In this document: positions 25,416 through 38,022 of the stretch, piece by piece
Position numbering within the stretch: the stretch's first letter is position 1
Layout of the letters: each line of letters starts with the position of its first letter
From: Anisus vortex
Lineage: Eukaryota; Mollusca; Gastropoda; Planorbidae
NCBI GenBank assembly: GCA_949126835.1
Contig: CASBPS010000159.1
Coordinates: 227,001-291,000 of the forward strand
Direction: 5' to 3'
Length of the DNA stretch: 64,000 nucleotides
The notes under the pieces: model-generated
Seen by the model: only the letters and a program-made list of their open reading frames with translations
Database searches by the model: none
Told to the model about the DNA's origin: nothing
Made by a program: the position numbers and the translations under genes

Positions 25416-27518
25416 AAAATGGCTACTAAGTGCGGGGCTATAGCAGGCAAAATCGGAGCTAGTCATCAATTTTATCTTCAATTTTAAAAAGGATACTAAG
25501 TGCGGGGCTATAGCAGACGAAATCAGAGCTAGTCAACAATTTTATTTTCAGTTTTAAAAGGTTACTAAGTGCGGGGCTATAGCAGACGAAATCGGAGCTA
25601 GTCACCAATTTTATCTTCAATTTTAAAAAAAAGGTTACTAAGTGCGGGGCTATAGCAGACAAAATCGGAGCTAGTCACCAATTTTATCTTTAATTTTAAA
25701 AAGGCTACTAAGTGCGACGCTATAGCAGACGAAATCGGAGCTAGTCACCAATTTTATCTTCAATTTTAAAAAGGTTACTAAGTGCGGGGCTATAGCAGAC
25801 GAAATCGGAGCTAGTCACCAATTTTATCTTCAATTTTAAAAAGGTTACTAAGTGCGGGGCTATAGCAGACGAAATCGGAGCTAGTGATCAATTTTATCTT
25901 CAATTTTAAAAAGGTTACTAAGTGCGGGGCTATAGCAGACAAAATCGGAGCTAGTCACCAATTTTATCTTCAATTTTAAAAAGGTTACTAAGTGCGACGC
26001 TATAGCAGACGAAATCGGAGCTAGTCACCAATTTTATCTTCAATTTTAAAAAGGTTACTAAGTGCGGGGCTATAGCAGACGAAATCGGAGCTAGTCACCA
26101 ATTTTATCTTCAATTTTAAAAAGGTTACTAAGTGCGAGGCTATAGCAGACAAAATCGGAGCTAGTCACCAATTTTATCTTCAATTTTAAAAAGGCTACTA
26201 AGTGCGACGCTATAGCAGACGAAATCGGAGCTAGTCAACAAATTTTATCTTCAATTTTAAAAAGGTTACTAAGTGCGGGGCTATAGCAGACAAAATCGGA
26301 GCTAGTCACCAATTTAATCTTCAATTTTAAAAAGGCTACTAAGTGTGACGTTATAGCAGACGAAATCAAAGCTAGTCACCAATTTTATCTTCAATTTTTA
26401 AAAGGTTACAAAGTGCAGGGCTATAGCAGACGAAATCGGAGCTAGTCACCAATTTATCTTCAATTTTAAAAAGGTTACTAAGTGCGGGGCTATAGCAGAC
26501 GAAATCGGAGCTAGTCACCAATTTTATCTTCAATTTTAAAATGGTTACTAAGTGCGGGGCTATAGCAGACAAAATCGGAGCTAGTCACCAATTTTATCTT
26601 CTATTTTAAAAAGGTTACTAAGTGCGGGGCCATAGCAGACGAATTCAGAGCTAGTCACCAATTTTATCTTCAATTTTAAAAAGGTTACTAGGTGCGAGGC
26701 TATAGCAGACGAAATCGGAGCTAGTCACCAATTTTATCTTCATTTTTATAAAGGTTACTAAACTCGGGACTAAAGCAGACGAAATCGGAGCTAGTCACCA
26801 ATTTTATCTTCAATTTTGAAAAGGTTACTAAGTGCGGGGCTATAGCAGACGAATTCGGAGCTAGTCACCAATTTTATCTTCAATTTTAAAAAGGTTACTA
26901 AGTGCGGGGCTATAGCAGACGAAATCGGAGCTAGTCACCAATTTTATCTTCAATTTTAAAAAGGTTACTAAGTGTGGGGCTATAGCAGACGAAATCGGAG
27001 CTAGTCACCAATTTTATCTTTAATTTTAAAAATGTTACTGAGTGCGAAGCTATAGCAGACGAAATCGGAGCTAGTCACCAAATTTATCTTCAATTTTAAA
27101 AAGGTTACTAAGTGCGGGGCTATAGCAGACTAAATCAGAGCTAGTCACCAATTTTATCTTCAATTTTAAAAAGGTTACTGAGTGCGAAGCTATAGCAGAC
27201 GAAATCGGAGCTAGTCACCAAATTTATCTTCAATTTTAAAAAGGTTACTAAGTGCGGGGCTATAGCAGACTAAATCAGAGCTAGTCACCAATTTTATCTT
27301 CAATTTTAAAAAAGGTTACTAAGTGCGGGACTAAAGCAGACGAAATCGGAGCTAGTCACCAATTTTATCTTCTATTTTAAAAAGGTTACTAGGTGCGGGG
27401 ATATAGCAGACGAAATCGGAGCTAGTCACCAATTTTATCTTCAATTTTAAAAAGGTTACTAAGTGCGGGGCTATAGCAGACGAAATCGGAGCTAGTCACC
27501 AATTTTATCTTTAATTGT
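25416..27518. repeat. Domain B HOR unit 8 (30 monomers)
   Basis: The unit is 2,103 bp. It carries the same CAACAAATTTTATC hybrid monomer (about 26,236) as unit 7. Near 27,110-27,300 the GAGTGCGAAGC and GACTAAATCAG pair is repeated, replacing the TATGTGCAGGG monomer. It also has the longest A-run that I noticed (25,625-25,632). Confidence 0.75.
25625..25632 (+). repeat. Expanded A-tract (eight A)
   Basis: The usual run of five A after TTTT is lengthened to eight here. A seven-A run occurs at 42,146-42,152. Both fit slippage at the monomer junction. Confidence 0.9.
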
Positions 27519-29410
27519 AAAATGGCTACTAAGTGCGGGGCTATAGCAGGCAAAATCGGAGCTAGTCATCAATTTTATCTTCAATTTTAAAAAGGATACT
27601 AAGTGCGGGGCTATAGCAGACGAAATCAGAGCTAGTCAACAATTTTATCTTCAGTTTTAAAAGGTTACTAAGTGCGGGGCTATAGCAGACGAAATCGGAG
27701 CTAGTCACCAATTTTATCTTCAATTTTAAAAAGGTTACTAAGTGCGGGGCTATAGCAGACAAAATCGGAGCTAGTCACCAATTTTATCTTCAATTTTAAA
27801 AAGGCTACTAAGTGCGACGCTATAGCAGACGAAATCGGAGCTAGTCACCAATTTTATCTTCAATTTTAAAAAGGTTACTATGTGCGGGGCTATAGCAGAC
27901 GAAATCGGAGCTAGTCACCAATTTTATCTTCAATTTTAAAAAGGTTACTAAGTGCGGGGCTATAGCAGACGAAATCGGAGCTAGTGATCAATTTTATCTT
28001 CAATTTTAAAATGGTTACTAAGTGCGGGGCTATAGCAGACAAAATCGGAGCTAGTTACCAATTTTATCTTCTATTTTAAAAAGGTTACTAAGTGCGAGGC
28101 CATAGCAGACGAATTCAGAGCTAGTCACCAATTTTATCTTCAATTTTTAAAAGGTTACTAGGTGCGGATCTATAGCAGACAAAATCGGAGCTAGTCACCA
28201 ATTTTATCTTCAATTTTAAATAGGCTACTAAGTGCGACGCTATAGCAGACGAAATCGGAGCTAGTCACCAATTTTATCTTCAATTTTAAAAAGGTTACTA
28301 AGTGCGGGGCTATAGCAGACGAAATCGGAGCTAGTCACCAATTTTATCTTCAATTTTAAAAAGGTTACTAAGTGCGGGGCTATAGCAGACGAAATCGGAG
28401 CTAGTCATCAATTTTATCTTCAATATTAAAATGGTTACTAAGTGCGGGGCTATAGCAGACAAAATCGGAGCAAGTCACCAATTTTATCTTCTATTTTAAA
28501 AAGGTTACTAAGTGCGAGGCCATAGCAGACGAATTCAGAGCTAGTCACCAATTTTATCTTAAATTTTTAAAAGGTTACTAGGTGCGGGGCTATAGCAGAC
28601 GAAATCGGAGCTAGTCACCAATATTATCTTCAATTTTATAAAGGTTACTAAACGCGGGACTAAAGCAGACGAAATCGGAGCTAGTCACCAATTTTATCTT
28701 CAATTTTAAAAAGGTTACTAAGTGCGGGGCTATAGCAGACAAAATCGGAGCTAGTCACCAATTTTATCTTCAATTTTAAAAAGGTTACTTAGTGCGGGGC
28801 TATAGCAGACGAAATAGGAGCTAGTCACCAATTTTATCTTCAATTTTAAAAAGGTTACTAAGTGCGGGGCTATAGCAGACTAAATCAGAGCTAGTCACCA
28901 ATTTTATTTTCAATTTTAAAAAGGTTACTAAGTGCGGGGCTATAGCAGACAAAATCAGAGCTAGTCACCAATTTTATCTTCAATTTTAAAAAGGCTACTA
29001 AGTGCGACGCTATAGCAGACGAAATCGGAGCTAGTCACCAATTTTATCTTCAATTTTAAAAAGGTTACTAAGTGCGGGGCTATAGCAGACGAAATCGGAG
29101 CTAGTGATCAATTTTATCTTCAATTTTAAAATGGTTACTAAGTGCGGGGCTATAGCAGACAAAATCGGAGCTAGTCACCAATTTTATCTTCTATTTTAAA
29201 AAGGTTACTAAGTGCGAGGCCATAGCAGACGAATTCAGAGCTAGTCACCAATTTTATCTTCAATTTTTAAAAGGTTACTAGGTGCGGGGCTATAGCAGAC
29301 GAAATTGGAGCTAGTCACCAATTTTATCTTCAATTGTATAAAGGTTACTAAGTGCGGGGCTATAGCAGACGAAATCGGAGCTAGTCAACAATTTTATCTT
29401 CAATTTTAAA
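27519..29410. repeat. Segmental duplication, left copy (partner 8,612 bp away)
   Basis: The block matches 36,131-38,022 at a constant offset of 8,612 bp. I checked this at the marker monomer (27,519 and 36,131), at the rare GGTGCGGATC (28,161 and 36,773), at CAATATTAAAATGG (28,421 and 37,033) and at CAATTGTATAAAGG (29,331 and 37,943). The constant offset means there is no net indel between the copies. Confidence 0.85.
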
Positions 29411-30600
29411 AAGGTTACTAAGTGCGGGGCTAAAGCAGACAAAATCAGAGCTAGTCACCAATTTAATCTTCAATTTTAAAAAGGCTACTAAGTGCGACGC
29501 TATAGCAGACGAAATCAAAGCTAGTCACCAATTTTATCTTCAATTTTTAAAAGGTTACTAAGTGCGGGGCTATAGCAGACGAAATCGGAGCTAGTCACCA
29601 ATTTATCTTCAATTTTAAAAAGGTTACTAAGTGCGGGGCTATAGCAGACGAAATCGGAGCTAGTCACCAATTTTATTTCAATTTTAAAATGGTTACTAAG
29701 TGCGGGGCTATAGCAGACAAAATCGGAGCTAGTCACCAATTTTATCTTCTATTTTAAAAAGGTTACTAAGTGCGGGGCCATAGCAGACGAATTCAGAGCT
29801 AGTCACCAATTTTATCTTCAATTTTAAAAAGGTAAATTGGTGCGAGGCTATAGCAGACGAAATCGGAGCTAGTCACCAATTTTATCTTCATTTTTATAAA
29901 GGTTACTAAACTCGGGACTAAAGCAGACGAAATCGGAGCTAGTCACCAATTTTATCTTCAATTTTGAAAAGGTTACTAAGTGCGGGGCTATAGCAGACGA
30001 ATTCGGAGCTAGTCACCAATTTTATCTTCAATTTTAAAAAGGTTACTAAGTGCGGGGCTATAGCAGACGAAATCGGAGCTAGTCACCAATTTTATCTTCA
30101 ATTTTAAAAAGGTTACTAAGTGTGGGGCTATAGCAGACGAAATTTGAGCTAGTCACCAATTTTATCTTCAATTTTAAAAATGTTACTGAGTGCGAAGCTA
30201 TAGCAGACGAAATCGGAGCTAGTCACCAAATTTATCTTCAATTTTAAAAAGGTTACTAAGTGCGGGGCTATAGCAGACTAAATCAGAGCTAGTCACCAAT
30301 TTTATCTTCAATTTTAAAAAGGTTACTATGTGCAGGGCTATAGCAGACGAAATCAGAGCTAGTCACCAATTTTATCTTCAATTTTAAAAAAGGTTACTAA
30401 GTGCGGGACTAAAGCAGACGAAATCGGAGCTAGTCACCAATTTTATCTTCTATTTTAAAAAGGTTACTAGGTGCGGGGATATAGCGGACGAAATCGGACA
30501 TAGTCACCAATTTTATCTTCAATTTTAAAAAGGTTACTAAGTGCGGGGCTATAGCAGACGAAATCGGAGCTAGTCACCAATTTTTTCTTCAATATTAAAA
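28571..30600. repeat. 2.03-kb sub-HOR, copy 1
   Basis: The unit starts near the CAATATTATC/TAAACGCGGGAC pair and contains GAAATAGGAG, GACTAAATCAG, GTATAAAGG, TTTTATTTCAA, the unusual GGTAAATTGG monomer (about 29,832), GAAATTTGAG and GCGGACGAAATCGGACA. The same series restarts at about 30,601 (offset 2,029, later 2,099 bp). Confidence 0.85.
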
Positions 30601-32695
30601 AGGTTACTAGGTGCGGGGCTATAGCAGACGAAATCGGAGCTAGTCACCAATATTATCTTCAATTTTATAAAGGTTACTAAACGCGGGACTAAAGCAGACG
30701 AAATCGGAGCTAGTCACCAATTTTATCTTCAATTTTAAAAAGGTTACTAAGTGCGGGGCTATAGCAGACAAAATCGGAGCTAGTCACCAATTTTATCTTC
30801 AATTTTAAAAAGGTTACTTAGTGCGGGGCTATAGCAGACGAAATAGGAGCTAGTCACCAATTTTATCTTCAATTTTAAAAAGGTTACTAAGTGCGGGGCT
30901 ATAGCAGACTAAATCAGAGCTAGTCACCAATTTTATTTTCAATTTTAAAAAGGTTACTAAGTGCGGGGCTATAGCAGACAAAATCAGAGCTAGTCACCAA
31001 TTTTATCTTCAATTTTAAAAAGGCTACTAAGTGCGACGCTATAGCAGACGAAATCGGAGCTAGTCACCAATTTTATCTTCAATTTTAAAAAGGTTACTAA
31101 GTGCGGGGCTATAGCAGACGAAATCGGAGCTAGTGATCAATTTTATCTTCAATTTTAAAATGGTTACTAAGTGCGGGGCTATAGCAGACAAAATCGGAGC
31201 TAGTCACCAATTTTATCTTCTATTTTAAAAAGGTTACTAAGTGCGAGGCCATAGCAGACGAATTCAGAGCTAGTCACCAATTTTATCTTCAATTTTTAAA
31301 AGGTTACTAGGTGCGGGGCTATAGCAGACGAAATTGGAGCTAGTCACCAATTTTATCTTCAATTGTATAAAGGTTACTAAGTGCGGGGCTATAGCAGACG
31401 AAATCGGAGCTAGTCAACAATTTTATCTTCAATTTTAAAAAGGTTACTAAGTGCGGGGCTATAGCAGACGAAATCGGAGCTAGTCACCAATTTTATCTTC
31501 AATTTTAAAAAGGTTACTAAGTGCGGGGCTAAAGCAGACAAAATCAGAGCTAGTCACCAATTTAATCTTCAATTTTAAAAAGGCTACTAAGTGCGACGCT
31601 ATAGCAGACGAAATCAAAGCAAGTCACCAATTTTATCTTCAATTTTTAAAAGGTTACTAAGTGCGGGGCTATAGCAGACGAAATCGGAGCTAGTCACCAA
31701 TTTATCTTCAATTTTAAAAAGGTTACTAAGTGCGGGGCTATAGCAGACGAAATCGGAGCTAGTCACCAATTTTATTTCAATTTTAAAATGGTTACTAAGT
31801 GCGGGGCTATAGCAGACAAAATCGGAGCTAGTCACCAATTTTATCTTCTATTTTAAAAAGGTTACTAAGTGCGGGGCCATAGCAGACGAATTCAGAGCTA
31901 GTCACCAATTTTATCTTCAATTTTAAAAAGGTAAATTGGTGCGAGGCTATAGCAGACGAAATCGGAGCTAGTCACCAATTTTATCTTCATTTTTATAAAG
32001 GTTACTAAACTCGGGACTAAAGCAGACGAAATCGGAGCTAGTCACCAATTTTATCTTCAATTTTGAAAAGGTTACTAAGTGCGGGGCTATAGCAGACGAA
32101 TTCGGAGCTAGTCACCAATTTTATCTTCAATTTTAAAAAGGTTACTAAGTGCGGGGCTATAGCAGACGAAATCGGAGCTAGTCACCAATTTTATCTTCAA
32201 TTTTAAAAAGGTTACTAAGTGTGGGGCTATAGCAGACGAAATTTGAGCTAGTCACCAATTTTATCTTCAATTTTAAAAATATTACTGAGTGCGAAGCTAT
32301 AGCAGACGAAATCGGAGCTAGTCACCAAATTTATCTTCAATTTTAAAAAGGTTACTAAGTGCGGGGCTATAGCAGACTAAATCAGAGCTAGTCACCAATT
32401 TTATCTTCAATTTTAAAAAGGTTACTATGTGCAGGGCTATAGCAGACGAAATCAGAGCTAGTCACCAATTTTATCTTCAATTTTAAAAAAGGTTACTAAG
32501 TGCGGGACTAAAGCAGACGAAATCGGAGCTAGTCACCAATTTTATCTTCTATTTTAAAAAGGTTACTAGGTGCGGGGATATAGCGGACGAAATCGGACAT
32601 AGTCACCAATTTTATCTTCAATTTTAAAAAGGTTACTAAGTGCGGGGCTATAGCAGACGAAATCGGAGCTAGTCACCAATTTTATCTTTAATTGT
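30601..32695. repeat. 2.1-kb sub-HOR, copy 2
   Basis: This is a direct tandem repeat of 28,571-30,600 with one additional plain monomer (about 31,441-31,510) that moves the offset from 2,029 to 2,099 bp. It shares GGTAAATTGG (about 31,931), GAAATTTGAG and GCGGACGAAATCGGACA. Private changes include AAGTCACC (about 31,621) and ATATTACTGAG (about 32,279). Confidence 0.85.
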
Positions 32696-33326
32696 AAAAT
32701 GGCTACTAAGTGCGGGGCTATAGCAGGCAAAATCGGAGCTAGTCATCAATTTTATCTTTAATTTTAAAAAGGTTACTAAGTGCGGGGCTATAGCAGACGA
32801 AATCAGAGCTAGTCAACAATTTTATCTTCAATTTTAAAAAGGTTACTAAGTGCGGGGCTATAGCAGACGAAATCGGAGCTAGTCACCAATTTTATCTTCA
32901 ATTTTAAAAAGGTTACTAAGTGCGGGGCTAGAGCAGACAAAATCGGAGCTAGTCACCAAATTTATCTTCAATTTTAAAAAGGCTACTAAGTGCGACGCTA
33001 TAGCAGACGAAATCGGAGCTAGTCACCAATTTTATCTTCAATTTTAAAAAGGTTACAAAGTGCGGGGCTATAGCAGACAAAATCGGAGCTAGTCACCAAT
33101 TTTATCTTCAATTTTAAAAAAGGTTACTAAGTGCGGGACTAAAGCAGACGAAATCGGAGCTAGTCACCAATTTTATCTTCTATTTTAAAAAGGTTACTAG
33201 GTGCGGGGATATAGCAGACGAAATCGGAGCTAGTCACCAATTTTATCTTCAATTTTAAAAAGGTTACTAAGTGCGGGGCTATAGCAGACGAAATCGGAGC
33301 TAGTCACCAATTTTATCTTTAATTGT
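32696..33326. repeat. Short HOR X, copy 1 (9 monomers)
   Basis: The unit is 631 bp: marker monomer, CAACAATT, plain, the unusual GCTAGAGCAG monomer (about 32,929) with CACCAAATTT, GCGACGC, TTACAAAG with GACAAAATC, GGGACTAAAG, GGGGATATAG and plain. The same nine recur at 33,888 and 35,500. Confidence 0.85.
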
Positions 33327-33887
33327 AAAATGGCTACTAAGTGCGGGGCTATAGCAGGCAAAATCGGAGCTAGTCATCAATTTTATCTTCAATTTTAAAA
33401 AGGATACTAAGTGCGGGGCTATAGCAGACGAAATCAGAGCTAGTCAACAATTTTATCTTCAGTTTTAAAAGGTTACTAAGTGCGGGGCTATAGCAGACGA
33501 AATCGGAGCTAGTCACCAATTTTATCTTTAATTTTAAAAAAGGTTACTAAGTGCGGGGATATAGCGGACGAAATCGGACATAGTCACCAATTTTATCTTC
33601 AATTTTAAAAAGGTTACTATGTGCAGGGCTATAGCAGACGAAATCAGAGCTAGTCACCAATTTTATCTTCAATTTTAAAAAAGGTTACTAAGTGCGGGAC
33701 TAAAGCAGACGAAATCGGAGCTAGTCACCAATTTTATCTTCTATTTTAAAAAGGTTACTAGGTGCGGGGATATAGCGGACGAAATCGGACATAGTCACCA
33801 ATTTTATCTTCAATTTTAAAAAGGTTACTAAGTGCGGGGCTATAGCAGACGAAATCGGAGCTAGTCACCAATTTTATCTTTAATTGT
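33327..33887. repeat. Short HOR Y, copy 1 (8 monomers)
   Basis: The unit is 561 bp: a marker monomer with GGATACTAAG following, CAACAATT, a 69-bp TTCAGTTTTAAAAGG copy, a hybrid GCGGACGAAATCGGACA copy after only a plain start (about 33,560), TATGTGCAGGG, GGGACTAAAG, a second GCGGAC copy and a plain monomer. It alternates with unit X. Confidence 0.8.
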
Positions 33888-34518
33888 AAAATGGCTACTA
33901 AGTGCGGGGCTATAGCAGGCAAAATCGGAGCTAGTCATCAATTTTATCTTTAATTTTAAAAAGGTTACTAAGTGCGGGGCTATAGCAGACGAAATCAGAG
34001 CTAGTCAACAATTTTATCTTCAATTTTAAAAAGGTTACTAAGTGCGGGGCTATAGCAGACGAAATCGGAGCTAGTCACCAATTTTATCTTCAATTTTAAA
34101 AAGGTTACTAAGTGCGGGGCTAGAGCAGACAAAATCGGAGCTAGTCACCAAATTTATCTTCAATTTTAAAAAGGCTACTAAGTGCGACGCTATAGCAGAC
34201 GAAATCGGAGCTAGTCACCAATTTTATCTTCAATTTTAAAAAGGTTACAAAGTGCGGGGCTATAGCAGACAAAATCGGAGCTAGTCACCAATTTTATCTT
34301 CAATTTTAAAAAAGGTTACTAAGTGCGGGACTAAAGCAGACGAAATCGGAGCTAGTCACCAATTTTATCTTCTATTTTAAAAAGGTTACTAGGTGCGGGG
34401 ATATAGCAGACGAAATCGGAGCTAGTCACCAATTTTATCTTCAATTTTAAAAAGGTTACTAAGTGCGGGGCTATAGCAGACGAAATCGGAGCTAGTCACC
34501 AATTTTATCTTTAATTGT
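33888..34518. repeat. Short HOR X, copy 2 (9 monomers)
   Basis: This repeats 32,696-33,326 at an offset of 1,192 bp, with the same rare GCTAGAGCAG monomer (34,119-34,128). Confidence 0.85.
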
Positions 34519-35499
34519 AAAATGGCTACTAAGTGCGGGGCTATAGCAGGCAAAATCGGAGCTAGTCATCAATTTTATCTTCAATTTTAAAAAGGATACT
34601 AAGTGCGGGGCTATAGCAGACGAAATCAGAGCTAGTCAACAATTTTATCTTCAGTTTTAAAAGGTTACTAAGTGCGGGGCTATAGCAGACGAAATCGGAG
34701 CTAGTCACCAATTTTATCTTCAATTTTAAAAAAGGTTACTAAGTGCGGGACTAAAGCAGACGAAATCGGAGCTAGTCACCAATTTTATCTTCTATTTTAA
34801 AAAGGTTACTAGGTGCGGGGATATAGCAGACGAAATCGGAGCTAGTCACCAATTTTATCTTCAATTTTGAAAAGGTTACTAAGTGCGGGGCTATAGCAGA
34901 CGAATTCGGAGCTAGTCACCAATTTTATCTTCAATTTTAAAAAGGTTACTAAGTGCGGGGCTATAGCAGACGAAATCGGAGCTAGTCACCAATTTTATCT
35001 TCAATTTTAAAAAGGTTACTAAGTGTGGGGCTATAGCAGACGAAATTTGAGCTAGTCACCAATTTTATCTTCAATTTTAAAAATGTTACTGAGTGCGAAG
35101 CTATAGCAGACGAAATCGGAGCTAGTCACCAAATTTATCTTCAATTTTAAAAAGGTTACTAAGTGCGGGGCTATAGCAGACTAAATCAGAGCTAGTCACC
35201 AATTTTATCTTCAATTTTAAAAAGGTTACTATGTGCAGGGCTATAGCAGACGAAATCAGAGCTAGTCACCAATTTTATCTTCAATTTTAAAAAAGGTTAC
35301 TAAGTGCGGGACTAAAGCAGACGAAATCGGAGCTAGTCACCAATTTTATCTTCTATTTTAAAAAGGTTACTAGGTGCGGGGATATAGCGGACGAAATCGG
35401 ACATAGTCACCAATTTTATCTTCAATTTTAAAAAGGTTACTAAGTGCGGGGCTATAGCAGACGAAATCGGAGCTAGTCACCAATTTTATCTTTAATTGT
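34519..35499. repeat. Short HOR Y, copy 2 (14 monomers)
   Basis: The unit is 981 bp. It begins like 33,327-33,887 but holds six more monomers (GGGACTAAAG, GGGGATATAG, GAATTCGG, GTGTGGGG with GAAATTTGAG, GAGTGCGAAGC and GACTAAATCAG) before rejoining at TATGTGCAGGG. The shorter copy at 33,327 looks like an internal deletion of this form, or this one an insertion. Confidence 0.8.
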
Positions 35500-36130
35500 A
35501 AAATGGCTACTAAGTGCGGGGCTATAGCAGGCAAAATCGGAGCTAGTCATCAATTTTATCTTTAATTTTAAAAAGGTTACTAAGTGCGGGGCTATAGCAG
35601 ACGAAATCAGAGCTAGTCAACAATTTTATCTTCAATTTTAAAAAGGTTACTAAGTGCGGGGCTATAGCAGACGAAATCGGAGCTAGTCACCAATTTTATC
35701 TTCAATTTTAAAAAGGTTACTAAGTGCGGGGCTAGAGCAGACAAAATCGGAGCTAGTCACCAAATTTATCTTCAATTTTAAAAAGGCTACTAAGTGCGAC
35801 GCTATAGCAGACGAAATCGGAGCTAGTCACCAATTTTATCTTCAATTTTAAAAAGGTTACAAAGTGCGGGGCTATAGCAGACAAAATCGGAGCTAGTCAC
35901 CAATTTTATCTTCAATTTTAAAAAAGGTTACTAAGTGCGGGACTAAAGCAGACGAAATCGGAGCTAGTCACCAATTTTATCTTCTATTTTAAAAAGGTTA
36001 CTAGGTGCGGGGATATAGCAGACGAAATCGGAGCTAGTCACCAATTTTATCTTCAATTTTAAAAAGGTTACTAAGTGCGGGGCTATAGCAGACGAAATCG
36101 GAGCTAGTCACCAATTTTATCTTTAATTGT
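35500..36130. repeat. Short HOR X, copy 3 (9 monomers)
   Basis: This is the third copy of the GCTAGAGCAG-bearing unit (35,731-35,740), offset 1,612 bp from copy 2. It runs directly into the marker monomer of the 8.6-kb segmental duplication at 36,131. Confidence 0.85.
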
Positions 36131-38022
36131 AAAATGGCTACTAAGTGCGGGGCTATAGCAGGCAAAATCGGAGCTAGTCATCAATTTTATCTTCAATTTT
36201 AAAAAGGATACTAAGTGCGGGGCTATAGCAGACGAAATCAGAGCTAGTCAACAATTTTATCTTCAGTTTTAAAAGGTTACTAAGTGCGGGGCTATAGCAG
36301 ACGAAATCGGAGCTAGTCACCAATTTTATCTTCAATTTTAAAAAGGTTACTAAGTGCGGGGCTATAGCAGACAAAATCGGAGCTAGTCACCAATTTTATC
36401 TTCAATTTTAAAAAGGCTACTAAGTGCGACGCTATAGCAGACGAAATCGGAGCTAGTCACCAATTTTATCTTCAATTTTAAAAAGGTTACTATGTGCGGG
36501 GCTATAGCAGACGAAATCGGAGCTAGTCACCAATTTTATCTTCAATTTTAAAAAGGTTACTAAGTGCGGGGCTATAGCAGACGAAATCGGAGCTAGTGAT
36601 CAATTTTATCTTCAATTTTAAAATGGTTACTAAGTGCGGGGCTATAGCAGACAAAATCGGAGCTAGTTACCAATTTTATCTTCTATTTTAAAAAGGTTAC
36701 TAAGTGCGAGGCCATAGCAGACGAATTCAGAGCTAGTCACCAATTTTATCTTCAATTTTTAAAAGGTTACTAGGTGCGGATCTATAGCAGACAAAATCGG
36801 AGCTAGTCACCAATTTTATCTTCAATTTTAAAAAGGCTACTAAGTGCGACGCTATAGCAGACGAAATCGGAGCTAGTCACCAATTTTATCTTCAATTTTA
36901 AAAAGGTTACTAAGTGCGGGGCTATAGCAGACGAACTCGGAGCTAGTCACCAATTTTATCTTCAATTTTAAAAAGGTTACTAAGTGCGGGGCTATAGCAG
37001 ACGAAATCGGAGCTAGTCATCAATTTTATCTTCAATATTAAAATGGTTACTAAGTGCGGGGCTATAGCAGACAAAATCGGAGCTAGTCACCAATTTTATC
37101 TTCTATTTTAAAAAGGTTACTAAGTGCGAGGCCATAGCAGACGAATTCAGAGCTAGTCACCAATTTTATCTTAAATTTTTAAAAGGTTACTAGGTGCGGG
37201 GCTATAGCAGACGAAATCGGAGCTAGTCACCAATATTATCTTCAATTTTATAAAGGTTACTAAACGCGGGACTAAAGCAGACGAAATCGGAGCTAGTCAC
37301 CAATTTTATCTTCAATTTTAAAAAGGTTACTAAGTGCGGGGCTATAGCAGACAAAATCGGAGCTAGTCACCAATTTTATCTTCAATTTTAAAAAGGTTAC
37401 TTAGTGCGGGGCTATAGCAGACGAAATAGGAGCTAGTCACCAATTTTATCTTCAATTTTAAAAAGGTTACTAAGTGCGGGGCTATAGCAGACTAAATCAG
37501 AGCTAGTCACCAATTTTATTTTCAATTTTAAAAAGGTTACTAAGTGCGGGGCTATAGCAGACAAAATCAGAGCTAGTCACCAATTTTATCTTCAATTTTA
37601 AAAAGGCTACTAAGTGCGACGCTATAGCAGACGAAATCGGAGCTAGTCACCAATTTTATCTTCAATTTTAAAAAGGTTACTAAGTGCGGGGCTATAGCAG
37701 ACGAAATCGGAGCTAGTGATCAATTTTATCTTCAATTTTAAAATGGTTACTAAGTGCGGGGCTATAGCAGACAAAATCGGAGCTAGTCACCAATTTTATC
37801 TTCTATTTTAAAAAGGTTACTAAGTGCGAGGCCATAGCAGACGAATTCAGAGCTAGTCACCAATTTTATCTTCAATTTTTAAAAGGTTACTAGGTGCTGG
37901 GCTATAGCAGACGAAATTGGAGCTAGTCACCAATTTTATCTTCAATTGTATAAAGGTTACTAAGTGCGGGGCTATAGCAGACGAAATCGGAGCTAGTCAA
38001 CAATTTTATCTTCAATTTTAAA
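36131..38022. repeat. Segmental duplication, right copy
   Basis: This is the partner of 27,519-29,410 at offset 8,612 bp. It differs by a few bases, such as GACGAACTCGG (about 36,932) against GACGAAATCGG and GTGCTGGGC (about 37,895) against GTGCGGGGC. After 38,022 one extra plain monomer breaks the register. Confidence 0.85.

Noticed and set aside
29832..29841. GGTAAATTGG as a foreign insertion or transposon scar
   Set aside because: The monomer keeps its normal length and flanks. Only a few bases are substituted, so it is a sequence variant and not an insertion.
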